From positions 235,918 through 299,917 of the forward strand of contig NZ_LT700191.1 in the NCBI RefSeq assembly GCF_900155425.1: a DNA stretch of 64,000 nt, in the 5' to 3' direction. Positions within the stretch are counted from its first letter, which is position 1. Every line of letters begins with the position of its first letter. The notes beneath the pieces were generated by a model, which saw nothing but the letters and a program-made list of their open reading frames with translations, was not told the DNA's origin and did no database searches. The translations under genes were made by a program, and so were the position numbers. Source of the stretch: Parabacteroides massiliensis (GTDB taxonomy: Bacteria > Bacteroidota > Bacteroidia > Bacteroidales > Tannerellaceae). Of the stretch, positions 54,021 through 62,899 are shown piece after piece.

Positions 54021-55628
54021 TTAATAACCTTCATTCTGTTTAAGTTGCTCTTTGTTTTTATCAATCGCACTCTGCGGTATCGGCAAATAGCGGTGATACG
54101 GTTTGAACACGCGTTCTTCCACCAATTCACTACCCGTAACAACGGCACGTTTTGTAGGATCAGTTTCGTTAGGATCGATCGTACCCGTGATAGCTTTCAA
54201 AGGACCGTTCAAAACTGTCTCAGCCACCATCTTGCCGCTGGCATCCGTCCAACGGATGATATCCTGACGGCGAAGACCTTCACCGGCCAATTCTACCGAA
54301 CGTTCACGGCGAATCAATTCACGCAGTGTTTCTTTCGAACCGTATTTATTTTGATCTACATCCGGCATTCCGACGCGGTTACGGATCTGATTCAACATGC
54401 CATAAACCTCGGCAGACGGTCCGTTCAATTCATTTTCAGCTTCTGCATAGCTTAACAAAACTTCTGCATAACGGAAAATGATCGGTTGGCAATTGGTAGA
54501 CCAAACATCATTGTACTGAGACATCGGAGCCAGATATTTCGCCCAAGTCAAACGAGTTTTGGAACAGTTGTTCGCTCCATTGTTATTGGGATTTGATTTT
54601 CCATTGATTTCCTTATCCAATGTGTTCAGCACCTCACCGTTCCAATCCATACCCGGATAAAGAACCGTCATAGCCATACGCGGGTCGCGGTTTGCAAACG
54701 GATGAGTAGCATCATAACCACTACCGGCTTCTTCTTTTGTCAAACCATTGCTCATTTCATAAGTATCGATCAGATTCTGTGTCGGAACCATAGAAGACCA
54801 ACCGCCATCGCCATTGTTATACATTGTAGCGATCATCCAGTTCGAATACAAGTTTTCATCATGCTGAACAGCCGCGATGATTTCTTTCGAGTTTTGTCCG
54901 GCTACCATAAAAAGATTTTCGAAACTCGGATCCAGCTCATACTGTCCCAGGTCCATGATAGCCTTAGCAGCGTCTTTTGCCAATTGATAATCTGCATAGA
55001 ACAGAGAAGCACGCATTTTCAATGCTAACGCCGTACCCTTTGCAATATAACCACTGGCTTTCGGTGCATCGTTCAACATCGGGACAGCTTCGTCCAGTTC
55101 ATCATAGATAAACTTCTTCACCTCTTCAACCGTGTTACGCGGCACTTTTGCTTCATCGGCCGTTTCGTATGAATCAATGATAGCAACACCGCCATACAAC
55201 CAGTTCATCAAGAAATACTGGTAAGCACGAATAGTCTTCACCTGTCCTATCAAATCATTTTTCTTGGCAGCGTCAGAGAATTCCACACCTTCGATATTTT
55301 TCAGGAAGTCATTGCAACGGCGGATCATTCCGAATGAATAATAGTTGGCGACATTACCCGTCGAACTCATCGTACCTGCTCCGATCTCTCTCCATCCTTC
55401 ATGAGCATGGAAGTTAAATCCGAAGTCGGATGCACAATCCCAATACAAGATACCGGTTTCGTCTGCCCATCCGTCATAACATCCGATCAAGAATTTTTCG
55501 GCATCTCCTTCTGTTTTCCAAGTTGTAGCCGGAGACAAAGCATCCAATGGAGCCGTATCCAAGAAGTCCGAACAAGAAGTCCCGAACAGCGCCATTCCTG
55601 ACAACATATATACTAATAATCGTTTCAT
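54021..55628 (-). CDS. SusD/RagB-family lipoprotein (leftward locus)
   Basis: 535 residues, lipobox at Cys19 (F-G-T-S-C-S-D-F-L-D-T-A-P), then SusD helical repeats: L-I-G-Q-V-K-T-I-R-A-Y-Q-Y-F-L near 125, C-T-erminal P-I-I-F-R-Y-A-E-V-L-L-S-Y-A-E-A-E-N-E-L and L-I-R-R-E-R-S-V-E-L-A-G-E-G-L-R-R-Q-D-I-I-R-W, ending in P-I-P-Q-S-A-I-D-K-N. It is the substrate-binding lid for the SusC encoded 37 bases upstream and part of the operon susC-susD-GH2. The enzyme suggests a galactose-containing glycan as substrate (inference). Confidence 0.94.
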   Translation of the reverse strand: MKRLLVYMLSGMALFGTSCSDFLDTAPLDALSPATTWKTEGDAEKFLIGCYDGWADETGILYWDCASDFGFNFHAHEGWREIGAGTMSSTGNVANYYSFGMIRRCNDFLKNIEGVEFSDAAKKNDLIGQVKTIRAYQYFLMNWLYGGVAIIDSYETADEAKVPRNTVEEVKKFIYDELDEAVPMLNDAPKASGYIAKGTALALKMRASLFYADYQLAKDAAKAIMDLGQYELDPSFENLFMVAGQNSKEIIAAVQHDENLYSNWMIATMYNNGDGGWSSMVPTQNLIDTYEMSNGLTKEEAGSGYDATHPFANRDPRMAMTVLYPGMDWNGEVLNTLDKEINGKSNPNNNGANNCSKTRLTWAKYLAPMSQYNDVWSTNCQPIIFRYAEVLLSYAEAENELNGPSAEVYGMLNQIRNRVGMPDVDQNKYGSKETLRELIRRERSVELAGEGLRRQDIIRWTDASGKMVAETVLNGPLKAITGTIDPNETDPTKRAVVTGSELVEERVFKPYHRYLPIPQSAIDKNKEQLKQNEGY

Positions 55629-55665
55629 ATTTATATCAATCTTTTTTTATCTCTATTTTAAACTA

Positions 55666-58600
55666 TCAGAAAGTTATATTCACACCAAAAGCATGTGTCT
55701 GTGTCAACGGGAAGCTGGAAGCACGTTCGGATCCGATTTCAGGATCGACACTTACAAGCATATTGTGGATCGTAAACAAATTTTCTACTGAATAATAAAA
55801 ACGAACATTTTCAATACCAACCGATTTGATCACATTCTTCGGAAGTGAATAGCCAAACTGCAAGTTCTTCATACGCAGATAGCTGGAATTTTGTACCCAG
55901 AATGTAGAAGCGTTATAATTGTTCGATGTTTCATCATAAGCGACACGCGGCATTGTTGCATTCTTGTTCTCCGGAGTCCAAGCATCCAACCAAACGGTTG
56001 CAGGATGCGAGTCATCACCTGCAAAATATCCGGTAACTTCTCTGTTGATCAAACGGCTTACACCGGCAGCACCCGTGAATGTCATCGACAAATCGAAGTT
56101 CTTATAAGCGGCATTCAAGTTCAAACCGAATGTATACTTCGGATCTGTCGAACCAGCCAGGACACGGTCATCAGCATCAATCTTGCCATCACCGTTGGCA
56201 TCCTGATAAATCAAGTCGCCGGCTTTAAACTTTTTAGAGAACGGATATCCCTCTTTTCCGGCATATTTATCCATCCAAGCTTGTGCGGCTTCGTCTGATT
56301 CAAAGAAACCATCTACCTTATAAACACGGTATGTGTTCAACGCTTCACCGATACGGCGTACCTTGTTGCTATTATTCGGATCGACCATATCCTTACTTCC
56401 ATCGGTCAGGCCCAAATCTTGCAGAATATTCTTGTTATAGGCAAAGTTACCGGTTGCACCGAATGACCAGTCACCCCATTTGTTATTATAGCTCAAGATC
56501 ACTTCCACACCACGGTTGGACATCTGACCGACATTATCCTTGTAAGCGCCCAAACCAAATTCGTCAGGGACAGGTACATCCATGATAATACCGGTTGTCT
56601 TACGGTCATAATAATCGAAAGTCACGTTGATCTTGTTGTTAAGCGTCGCATCGAAACCAAGTCCCCACGTACGAGACTTTTCCCAAGAGATGGAAGCCAA
56701 TTTGTAGCTCTTCTGGTAATAACCACTCTGTAAAGAACCACCCAACGGATAGTTGGCATCCAAATTATAAGTGTTCATCCAAGGATAATAGTCATCCAAC
56801 GCGCTTTGGTTACCTAACAGACCCCAAGAAGCACGCACCTTCAGGTTATTCAACCATTCGGATGTATTTTCCATGAAACTTTCTTCGCTCAAACGCCATG
56901 CACCGGAGAAAGAAGGGAAATATCCCCAACGATTGCCATCGGCAAAACGAGAAGAAGCATCCGCACGGATATTAGCTTCAAACAGATATTTGCCTGCATA
57001 ATCATAGTTGATACGGCCGAACCAAGAGATCATCGCCAATTCACGAGTATAACCTCCATTTTTCTGTGTAGCGGCATCACCTGCATCCATATCTGTCAGG
57101 TCGTTTGTCGGGAAGTTCTTACGTTCAGAAGTATTTTCCCGATAATCATACTTTTCCGTATGCCAACCCGCCATTGCTTTCAAGCCGTGTTCGCCGAACT
57201 GCTTGTCATAGTTCAACAAAGCATCGAATGTAGCACGATGCCAACCGTAAAAGTTTTCATTCAACTTGTTCGGATCCGACTTCTTGCTTGGATTATACTG
57301 AATGAATTTCTGGAAAGCGCGATAATGCTGCTGGTTATTGACATAAGAACCGGTAACCGTTGCAACCAGTCCGTCGATGATCTTATAATCGGCAGACAAC
57401 GTTCCCGAGAAGTTCTGGTTCTTACGATCCACTGTCTGATCCATATCCAGCCAAGCGATCGGGCTACCATCACTGATCGTACCCCAAGTACCATCCTCAT
57501 AACGGCTAACAATCCACGGTGCGATACGGTTCAACTGGCGGATAATCTGGTCTGAACTACCACCGGCATAAGAAGAGTTCGGGTCGGAATAGTCGTTCTT
57601 GATATAAGCCAAATTCAAACGGACATTCAAACGTTCGTTCAACTTCATGTCCAAATTGGTACGAGCGTTGAATTGTTGTCTTTCGGCGTTAGGCAATATA
57701 CCTGTTTGTCCTAAATAACCGACAGATCCCATATATTTTACGTTCTCCGTACCACCACTGACATTAACATTGTGAGAGTGCTGTACACCCGTCCGATAGG
57801 CTTCATCATACCAATCAGTGTTCGGATGTGTATAAGGAGAAGATCCATCGCGGAATTTATCCAGATCGGATTGTTCAAACCGCGGGTTCAAACCTGCGTC
57901 TACCATAGACTGGTTATACAGGCGCGCATAATCGTAAGAACTGATGCGGTCGATCATTTCCGTCGGTTTCTGCAGACCGACATATCCATTGTAAGAAATA
58001 CGCGGCTTACCAGTCTTACCACGTTTCGTCGTAATCAAAATTACACCATTGGAAGCCTTCGATCCGTAAATAGCAGCAGAAGCAGCATCTTTCAATACGG
58101 AAATGCTTTCGATATCGTTCGGATCGACAGAGTTCATCGTACCGGTTTCGATACCATCGACCAAAATATAAGGATCAGCCGTGTTCAAGGTACCGACACC
58201 ACGCACACGGATCGTACCTCCATCCTGTCCCGGACGTCCACCGCCGGAAGTAACCTGAACACCCGGCATCGTTCCTTGCAAAGCAGTAGAAACATTCTGA
58301 ACAGGGCGGTTTTCCAAGGCTTTACTATCAATCTGAGCAACAGCTCCGGTCATGTTTACTTTTTTCTGCGTACCGTAACCAACGACAATGACTTCTTCCA
58401 GTTTCTGTGTATCTTCGACTAAGTTTACAGTTAAAGTTGCCTGACCGGTATACTTGATATCTTGAGTCACATAGCCAATGAAAGAAACCTGAAGGATATC
58501 ACCATTGTTAACGTCCAACACAAAATTACCGTCCATGTCGGTAACAGTACCGTTTGTCGTTCCTTTTACGACTACCGACGCACCGGCAACCGGCCCTAAT

Positions 58601-58749
58601 GCATCATTAACTGTACCTTTCAAACTCTTTTGTTGCTGAGAAATGCCAACTTTAGGTGTTGCTGTTCCATTAGATGCGAATACTGTCCCCGAGGAACATA
58701 AAGCAGCGGACAACAGCAAAAAGCTGACTGGTCTTACGATTTTCAACAT
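55666..58749 (-). CDS. SusC/RagA-family TonB-dependent transporter (leftward)
   Basis: 1027 residues from the ATG at 58747-58749 (M-L-K-I-V-R-P-V-S-F-L-L-L-S-A-A-L); the frame continues to 58806. Signal peptide, carboxypeptidase-regulatory-like domain (L-K-G-T-V-N-D ... G-T-T-N-G-T-V-T-D-M-D-G), plug with L-K-D-A-A-S-A-A-I-Y-G-S-K-A-S-N-G-V, then the barrel ending A-F-G-V-N-I-T-F. No STN domain, so it is not FecR-coupled. The N-terminal 100 residues and the leader (ATTAAACAAAAAAC before the ATG) are close to those of the divergent susC at 59814. Predicted ON here: the TACATTTG box at 58927-58934 points toward it. Confidence 0.94.
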   Translation of the reverse strand: MLKIVRPVSFLLLSAALCSSGTVFASNGTATPKVGISQQQKSLKGTVNDALGPVAGASVVVKGTTNGTVTDMDGNFVLDVNNGDILQVSFIGYVTQDIKYTGQATLTVNLVEDTQKLEEVIVVGYGTQKKVNMTGAVAQIDSKALENRPVQNVSTALQGTMPGVQVTSGGGRPGQDGGTIRVRGVGTLNTADPYILVDGIETGTMNSVDPNDIESISVLKDAASAAIYGSKASNGVILITTKRGKTGKPRISYNGYVGLQKPTEMIDRISSYDYARLYNQSMVDAGLNPRFEQSDLDKFRDGSSPYTHPNTDWYDEAYRTGVQHSHNVNVSGGTENVKYMGSVGYLGQTGILPNAERQQFNARTNLDMKLNERLNVRLNLAYIKNDYSDPNSSYAGGSSDQIIRQLNRIAPWIVSRYEDGTWGTISDGSPIAWLDMDQTVDRKNQNFSGTLSADYKIIDGLVATVTGSYVNNQQHYRAFQKFIQYNPSKKSDPNKLNENFYGWHRATFDALLNYDKQFGEHGLKAMAGWHTEKYDYRENTSERKNFPTNDLTDMDAGDAATQKNGGYTRELAMISWFGRINYDYAGKYLFEANIRADASSRFADGNRWGYFPSFSGAWRLSEESFMENTSEWLNNLKVRASWGLLGNQSALDDYYPWMNTYNLDANYPLGGSLQSGYYQKSYKLASISWEKSRTWGLGFDATLNNKINVTFDYYDRKTTGIIMDVPVPDEFGLGAYKDNVGQMSNRGVEVILSYNNKWGDWSFGATGNFAYNKNILQDLGLTDGSKDMVDPNNSNKVRRIGEALNTYRVYKVDGFFESDEAAQAWMDKYAGKEGYPFSKKFKAGDLIYQDANGDGKIDADDRVLAGSTDPKYTFGLNLNAAYKNFDLSMTFTGAAGVSRLINREVTGYFAGDDSHPATVWLDAWTPENKNATMPRVAYDETSNNYNASTFWVQNSSYLRMKNLQFGYSLPKNVIKSVGIENVRFYYSVENLFTIHNMLVSVDPEIGSERASSFPLTQTHAFGVNITF

Positions 58750-58894
58750 ACTAATTGTTTTTTGTTTAATAATAATTATAATAACCACGATATAAACAGA
58801 TTTCAAGAAGGTGATAAAAACTCACTTATAAGCTCTTTACATTCATGGTATGATTTTTAACGCATATCATTATTTTGTCATATAAATACAGACA

Positions 58895-58913
58895 TAGTCC
58901 TTGTAGGACTACG
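58895..58913 (-). repeat. Recombination-site candidate A
   Basis: On the minus strand CGTAGTCCTACAAGGACTA. It shares its first 14 bases with sites B and C but lies in the opposite orientation. The centre between the arms is ACA, different from the GAT/ATC centre at the 7.7-8.1 kb locus. Confidence 0.75.
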
Positions 58914-58926
58914 TTCTTTGACGTGG

Positions 58927-58934
58927 CAAATGTA
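58927..58934 (-). promoter_or_regulatory. -7 box next to site A, leftward (ON orientation)
   Basis: On the minus strand TACATTTG, then exactly 13 bases, then the CGTAGT arm of site A. The 7.7-8.1 kb segment has the same box-to-site spacing of 13. The -33 region is weak in both, so an activator may be needed. Confidence 0.62.
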
Positions 58935-59027
58935 ACACATTTATTTATTATCGTGCATCTTTTTTTAGATAAATTTTTGCAAGAGCACCGTTAAATATAT
59001 CCTTATGCCATTTTTTATACATTAAGA

Positions 59028-59056
59028 CAAATATATTAAATTATTTTACTAACAAA
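59028..59056 (-). promoter_or_regulatory. Second leftward promoter candidate in the segment
   Basis: On the minus strand TTTG (59056-59053), a 17-base spacer and TATATTTG (59035-59028). The -7 box is perfect and the spacer slightly short. It too would change target on inversion. Confidence 0.45.
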
Positions 59057-59480
59057 GATAATATTGGTAGTTAAATTTTCTTTTCACCCTCGTTTTTAAC
59101 TTTTCGTCCTTTAAAGAATCGACAAATTGACAGTGTTACACCAAATACCCGAATCAGTATTTTTCGTAATACACGCCCTCCGTTCCTCGAATATCTCAAC
59201 CGAGCATACATCTCAAAATGTTAATTAACAATTAAGTGTATCAGAGTGTTATTTTATAATCATATTGAACATTTCTATCTTTTTCCTGTATACTTATTGT
59301 ATATTTCTAATAATGCAAGATTACAACTTCTAACCAATAAATTAGTTTATCACGCAATTATCCGCTTTATTACCATAAATATCTCCTCAAAAACGAACAA
59401 CGAATAATCGAAATAATAGAATCTTTTTCCTGTATATTAATACAAATCAATATATTGTTCGATAATTTCCGGCAAGAAGC

Positions 59481-59530
59481 TTGCGGCTATCAACTAATAG
59501 GCTTACGGCTGCCCGCAGTAGATTTGCGGC
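59481..59530 (+). repeat. Three phased TTRCGGC direct repeats
   Basis: TTGCGGC at 59481-59487, TTACGGC at 59503-59509 and TTGCGGC at 59524-59530, spaced 22 and 21 bases, about two helical turns each. They form a GC-rich island in very AT-rich DNA. A TAGATTTG box (59519-59526) overlaps the last repeat on the plus strand. They could bind a regulator of the rightward operon. Confidence 0.5.
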
Positions 59531-59595
59531 ATGTGATTTTATCATATACAAGAGAGTAATATCAGAGGACTTGACACGAATTCGGCAAACTTAAT

Positions 59596-59613
59596 CGTAG
59601 TCCTACAAGAACT
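59596..59613 (+). repeat. Recombination-site candidate B
   Basis: CGTAGTCCTACAAGAACT, identical to site C over 18 bases, same orientation, 73 bases upstream of C; inverted relative to site A. The right arm is truncated (TCA instead of ACG). Confidence 0.72.
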
Positions 59614-59668
59614 TCATCCAAAAGAACCACCTTTTTGCATATACCTCTTTATATTTTTTACAATAAGT

Positions 59669-59689
59669 CGTAGTCCTACAAGAACTACG
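59669..59689 (+). repeat. Recombination-site candidate C
   Basis: Full-length site with arms CGTAGTCCT and AGAACTACG around ACA. It is the outermost right copy, 124 bases upstream of the susC start. Confidence 0.75.
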
Positions 59690-59813
59690 CATATGCAAGC
59701 ATAAACTTTGATTCTAATTTCTAAAAAATAAGCAAGTAAGAGCAAGCTGTAGAAAAAACACGCCCTCTCAAAGCCTATAGTTTTTAACTATCATTAAACA
59801 AAAAACGATTAGT

Positions 59814-62800
59814 ATGTTGAAAATCGCAAGACCAGTCAGCCTAATGTTGATGTCTGCAGCACTGTTCACGACAGAAACAACGTTCGCTTCCAGCGAGGCT
59901 GCAACACCCAATGTTGGCATTTCTCAGCAACAAACAAGTTTGAGAGGTATCGTGGAAGACGAATTTGGCCCTGTAGCAGGCGCCTCCGTAGTTGTAAAAG
60001 GTACGACAAACGGTACTGTCACCGACATGGATGGTAAATTCGTCCTGGAAGTAAAAAAAGGAGATGTAATCGTAATCTCATTTATCGGTTATTTGACCCA
60101 GGAAATCAAGTACAACGGAGAGCAATCTCTCAACATAAATCTTAAGGAAGACACACAGAAACTGGATGAAGTTGTCGTGGTCGGTTACGGCGTACAGAAA
60201 AAAGTAAATTTAACCGGATCTGTATCATCAATCAAAGCTGAAGCTCTGGAATCAAGACCTGTATCAAGTGTATCTGCCGCATTAGCAGGACAGATGCCGG
60301 GTGTTACAGCTATTCAAGGTTCCGGGCGTCCGGGTAGCCAAACAGGTACAATTACAGTTCGTGGTAAAAATTCTGTCAACGCAGCAAGCCCATTAGTTAT
60401 TGTAGACGGTGTTCCGGGTAGTATGAACACAATTGACCCTGCCGATATCGAAAGTCTTACGGTATTGAAAGACGCATCTTCTGCCGCCATCTACGGTGTT
60501 CAGGCTGCCAATGGGGTCATTTTGATCACTACCAAAAAAGGTAAAAAAGGAGATCGTGCACGTGTTAACTATTCCGGAAATGTAGGTTGGTCGACTCCGA
60601 CCAAACGTCCTAACTTTTTAGGATCTGCAGATTATGCAATGCTGTATAATGAAGCTACACTAAATGACAATCCAAACAATCCACTCCGTTTCACAGAAGA
60701 AGACATAGAACTATACCGTAACGGTACTGATCCTTATGGTCATCCCAATACCGATTGGTATAAAGAAACCATGAACAAAAATGCAATTGAAACAATGCAC
60801 CATCTTTCCATCAGCGGAGGTTCTGAAAAAACAAGTTATAGTGCATCTGTCGGTTATACACAACAAAACGGTTTGATCGATGCCAACAATTATAAACGTT
60901 TTAATGCACGAACCAGCATTGATTCACAAATTAGCAAATGGTTCTCTGCCGGCCTGAATGTATCCGGTTACAGAGGGACTTTAATGGACGGATGGAATAG
61001 CGTTGCAGGTATGACACAATTCACAAACCGTGCTACTCCGGTAGAAGGCGTACGAAACGAAGAAGGGAAATTCATCTATAATGGGAAAGACAATCCTGTC
61101 GCTTTATTAGGACGTGATGGTTTCAGAAGGACAATGGATCAGCAGGTAAATGGAACATTATATGGGCAAGTAAATATTCTACCCAATTTAACTGCTAAAG
61201 CACTATTTTCCGTACGTAATGACGAAAGGAGTGAAGATGCTTTCAAAACACAAATTGTTTACGGTGCTAAAGATGAAGCGACAACCGGTCTCCGTGAAGG
61301 ATATGAAAAACAGACTTGGTGGAACTGGTATACAACGCAGGTATTGATCAATTATAATGAAACATGGGGAAAACATGATTTAGGTTTACTGGCCGGTTTT
61401 GAACAAATTGATTATCGCTACAAACATTTAGAAGCTACTCGTAAAGGAGGTGGAAACAATGAATTACAAGAATCTTTGAGTACATTGGATGCATCTTCAC
61501 AAACCAATAAAGAGTCAAGATACGAAGTCGCTCATCGTTCATATTTCGGACGTGCTCAATATAATTTTGCTGATAAATATTTATTTGAAGCCAATGTCCG
61601 TATAGACGGTTCCTCTCGTTTTGCATCTGGTAACCGTTGGGGTACTTTCCCTGCATTCTCGGCTGGTTGGAGAATTACAGAAGAAGAATTTATGAAAAAT
61701 GCGGGACTTGACTGGCTTAGTAATTTGAAATTACGTGCAGGTTGGGGACAAACAGGTAACGAAGAGTTGAAGGACGAAGAAGCTTATCTGACAGTTCCTT
61801 CGTATGCGTACGATAAATATATGTTTGGAAACACCCTTTATTCAACCATTAAAGAAAGTCGTTATGCAAACCAAGAACTCAAATGGGCGACAGTAACAAG
61901 TATCGAAGGTGCAATCGAAGCTTCTTTCTTCAACAATAAAGTAGGATTTGAATTAGCCGGATATAAGAAAACAACCAATGATATGTTATTGCTCCTTCCT
62001 GTACAGGGTATATTCGGTATGGATGCACCCAGACAAAATGCAGGTAAAGTCCAGAACACCGGGTTCGATTTAAGTATTTTCCACAACAATTCTATCAGTA
62101 AAGATTTTCGTTATGACATTAACTTCAATATTGCTTATGTTCGCAACGAATTGGTAGACTTGATGGATACAGAAGGAAAAGAACCCGGAGACGGACGTGA
62201 TAATTTCTGGTTCTTGGAAGGTTATCCTATCGGTTCATACTACGGATATGAAGCAGACGGTCTATTCAATTCAGCAGAAGAAGTCGCAAATGGCCCGACG
62301 CGTACCGGTACGGAACAGCCGGGGGATATCCGTTACAAAGACTTGAACGGTGACGGAAAAATCGATGCCGCCAACGATCGCAAAGTTATCGGAAAAGAGT
62401 TTCCAAGTTGGACTGCCGGTTTAGGAGCCAATTTATATTATAAAGATTTTGATTTGTCATTCTTCTTCCAAGGAGCATTCGATGTAGATGCTTATGTTAA
62501 TAATGAAGCAGCCTATGCATTCTTCAACGGAGGTAAAGTTCTGGAACGTCATTTGGATCGTTGGACACCCACCAATCACAATGCGTCCTACCCACGTATC
62601 ACAATGTCAGACCAAATCAACTATCAATTCTCATCTTATTGGTTGCAAGACGCTTCCTATGTTCGATTGAAAAATTTGACAATCGGTTACAACATTCCGA
62701 AAGTATTACTAAGTAAAATCAATTTGGATCGTGTAAAAGTATTCCTGACAGGTGAAAACCTGTTCACAATCACCGGAATGGATTCACTTGACCCGGAATC

Positions 62801-62876
62801 AGCTCCATCTAGTTCCCGCGGAGGTTTATACTCGAACGTAAGAAAAATATCAATCGGTCTTAAAGTAGGTTTTTAA
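59814..62876 (+). CDS. SusC/RagA-family TonB-dependent transporter (rightward)
   Basis: 1020 residues starting M-L-K-I-A-R-P-V-S-L-M-L-M-S-A-A-L, a paralogue of the divergent SusC. Signal peptide ending near F-A-S, carboxypeptidase-regulatory-like domain (G-A-S-V-V-V-K-G-T-T-N-G-T-V-T-D-M-D-G), plug with L-A-G-Q-M-P-G-V and V-L-K-D-A-S-S-A-A-I-Y-G-V-Q-A-A-N-G-V, then the barrel ending I-S-I-G-L-K-V-G-F. It imports a nutrient with the SusD encoded 23 bases downstream. The only promoter-like box pointing at it is the weak TAGATTTG at 59519; in the sequenced orientation it is probably low or OFF (inference). Confidence 0.94.
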   Translation: MLKIARPVSLMLMSAALFTTETTFASSEAATPNVGISQQQTSLRGIVEDEFGPVAGASVVVKGTTNGTVTDMDGKFVLEVKKGDVIVISFIGYLTQEIKYNGEQSLNINLKEDTQKLDEVVVVGYGVQKKVNLTGSVSSIKAEALESRPVSSVSAALAGQMPGVTAIQGSGRPGSQTGTITVRGKNSVNAASPLVIVDGVPGSMNTIDPADIESLTVLKDASSAAIYGVQAANGVILITTKKGKKGDRARVNYSGNVGWSTPTKRPNFLGSADYAMLYNEATLNDNPNNPLRFTEEDIELYRNGTDPYGHPNTDWYKETMNKNAIETMHHLSISGGSEKTSYSASVGYTQQNGLIDANNYKRFNARTSIDSQISKWFSAGLNVSGYRGTLMDGWNSVAGMTQFTNRATPVEGVRNEEGKFIYNGKDNPVALLGRDGFRRTMDQQVNGTLYGQVNILPNLTAKALFSVRNDERSEDAFKTQIVYGAKDEATTGLREGYEKQTWWNWYTTQVLINYNETWGKHDLGLLAGFEQIDYRYKHLEATRKGGGNNELQESLSTLDASSQTNKESRYEVAHRSYFGRAQYNFADKYLFEANVRIDGSSRFASGNRWGTFPAFSAGWRITEEEFMKNAGLDWLSNLKLRAGWGQTGNEELKDEEAYLTVPSYAYDKYMFGNTLYSTIKESRYANQELKWATVTSIEGAIEASFFNNKVGFELAGYKKTTNDMLLLLPVQGIFGMDAPRQNAGKVQNTGFDLSIFHNNSISKDFRYDINFNIAYVRNELVDLMDTEGKEPGDGRDNFWFLEGYPIGSYYGYEADGLFNSAEEVANGPTRTGTEQPGDIRYKDLNGDGKIDAANDRKVIGKEFPSWTAGLGANLYYKDFDLSFFFQGAFDVDAYVNNEAAYAFFNGGKVLERHLDRWTPTNHNASYPRITMSDQINYQFSSYWLQDASYVRLKNLTIGYNIPKVLLSKINLDRVKVFLTGENLFTITGMDSLDPESAPSSSRGGLYSNVRKISIGLKVGF

Positions 62877-62899
62877 ACAACAAATTATAATTTAAAGAT

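Larger units (their letters stand above)
58895..59689. other. Candidate invertible segment between divergent susC genes
   Basis: A 795-bp AT-rich, gene-free segment with site A at its left end and sites B and C, in inverted orientation to A, at its right end. A TAnnTTTG box next to A points left. Recombination of A with C (or B) would turn that box to the right, toward the susC at 59814, and take it from the left operon. No promoter box was found outside the segment on either side, so both operons seem to depend on it. The full gap between the genes (58750-59813) contains no coding sequence. Confidence 0.72.

Noticed and set aside
59481-59530. CRISPR-like repeats
   Set aside because: Units are only about seven bases long with 14-15 base gaps; far too short for repeat-spacer structure, and no cas genes are near.
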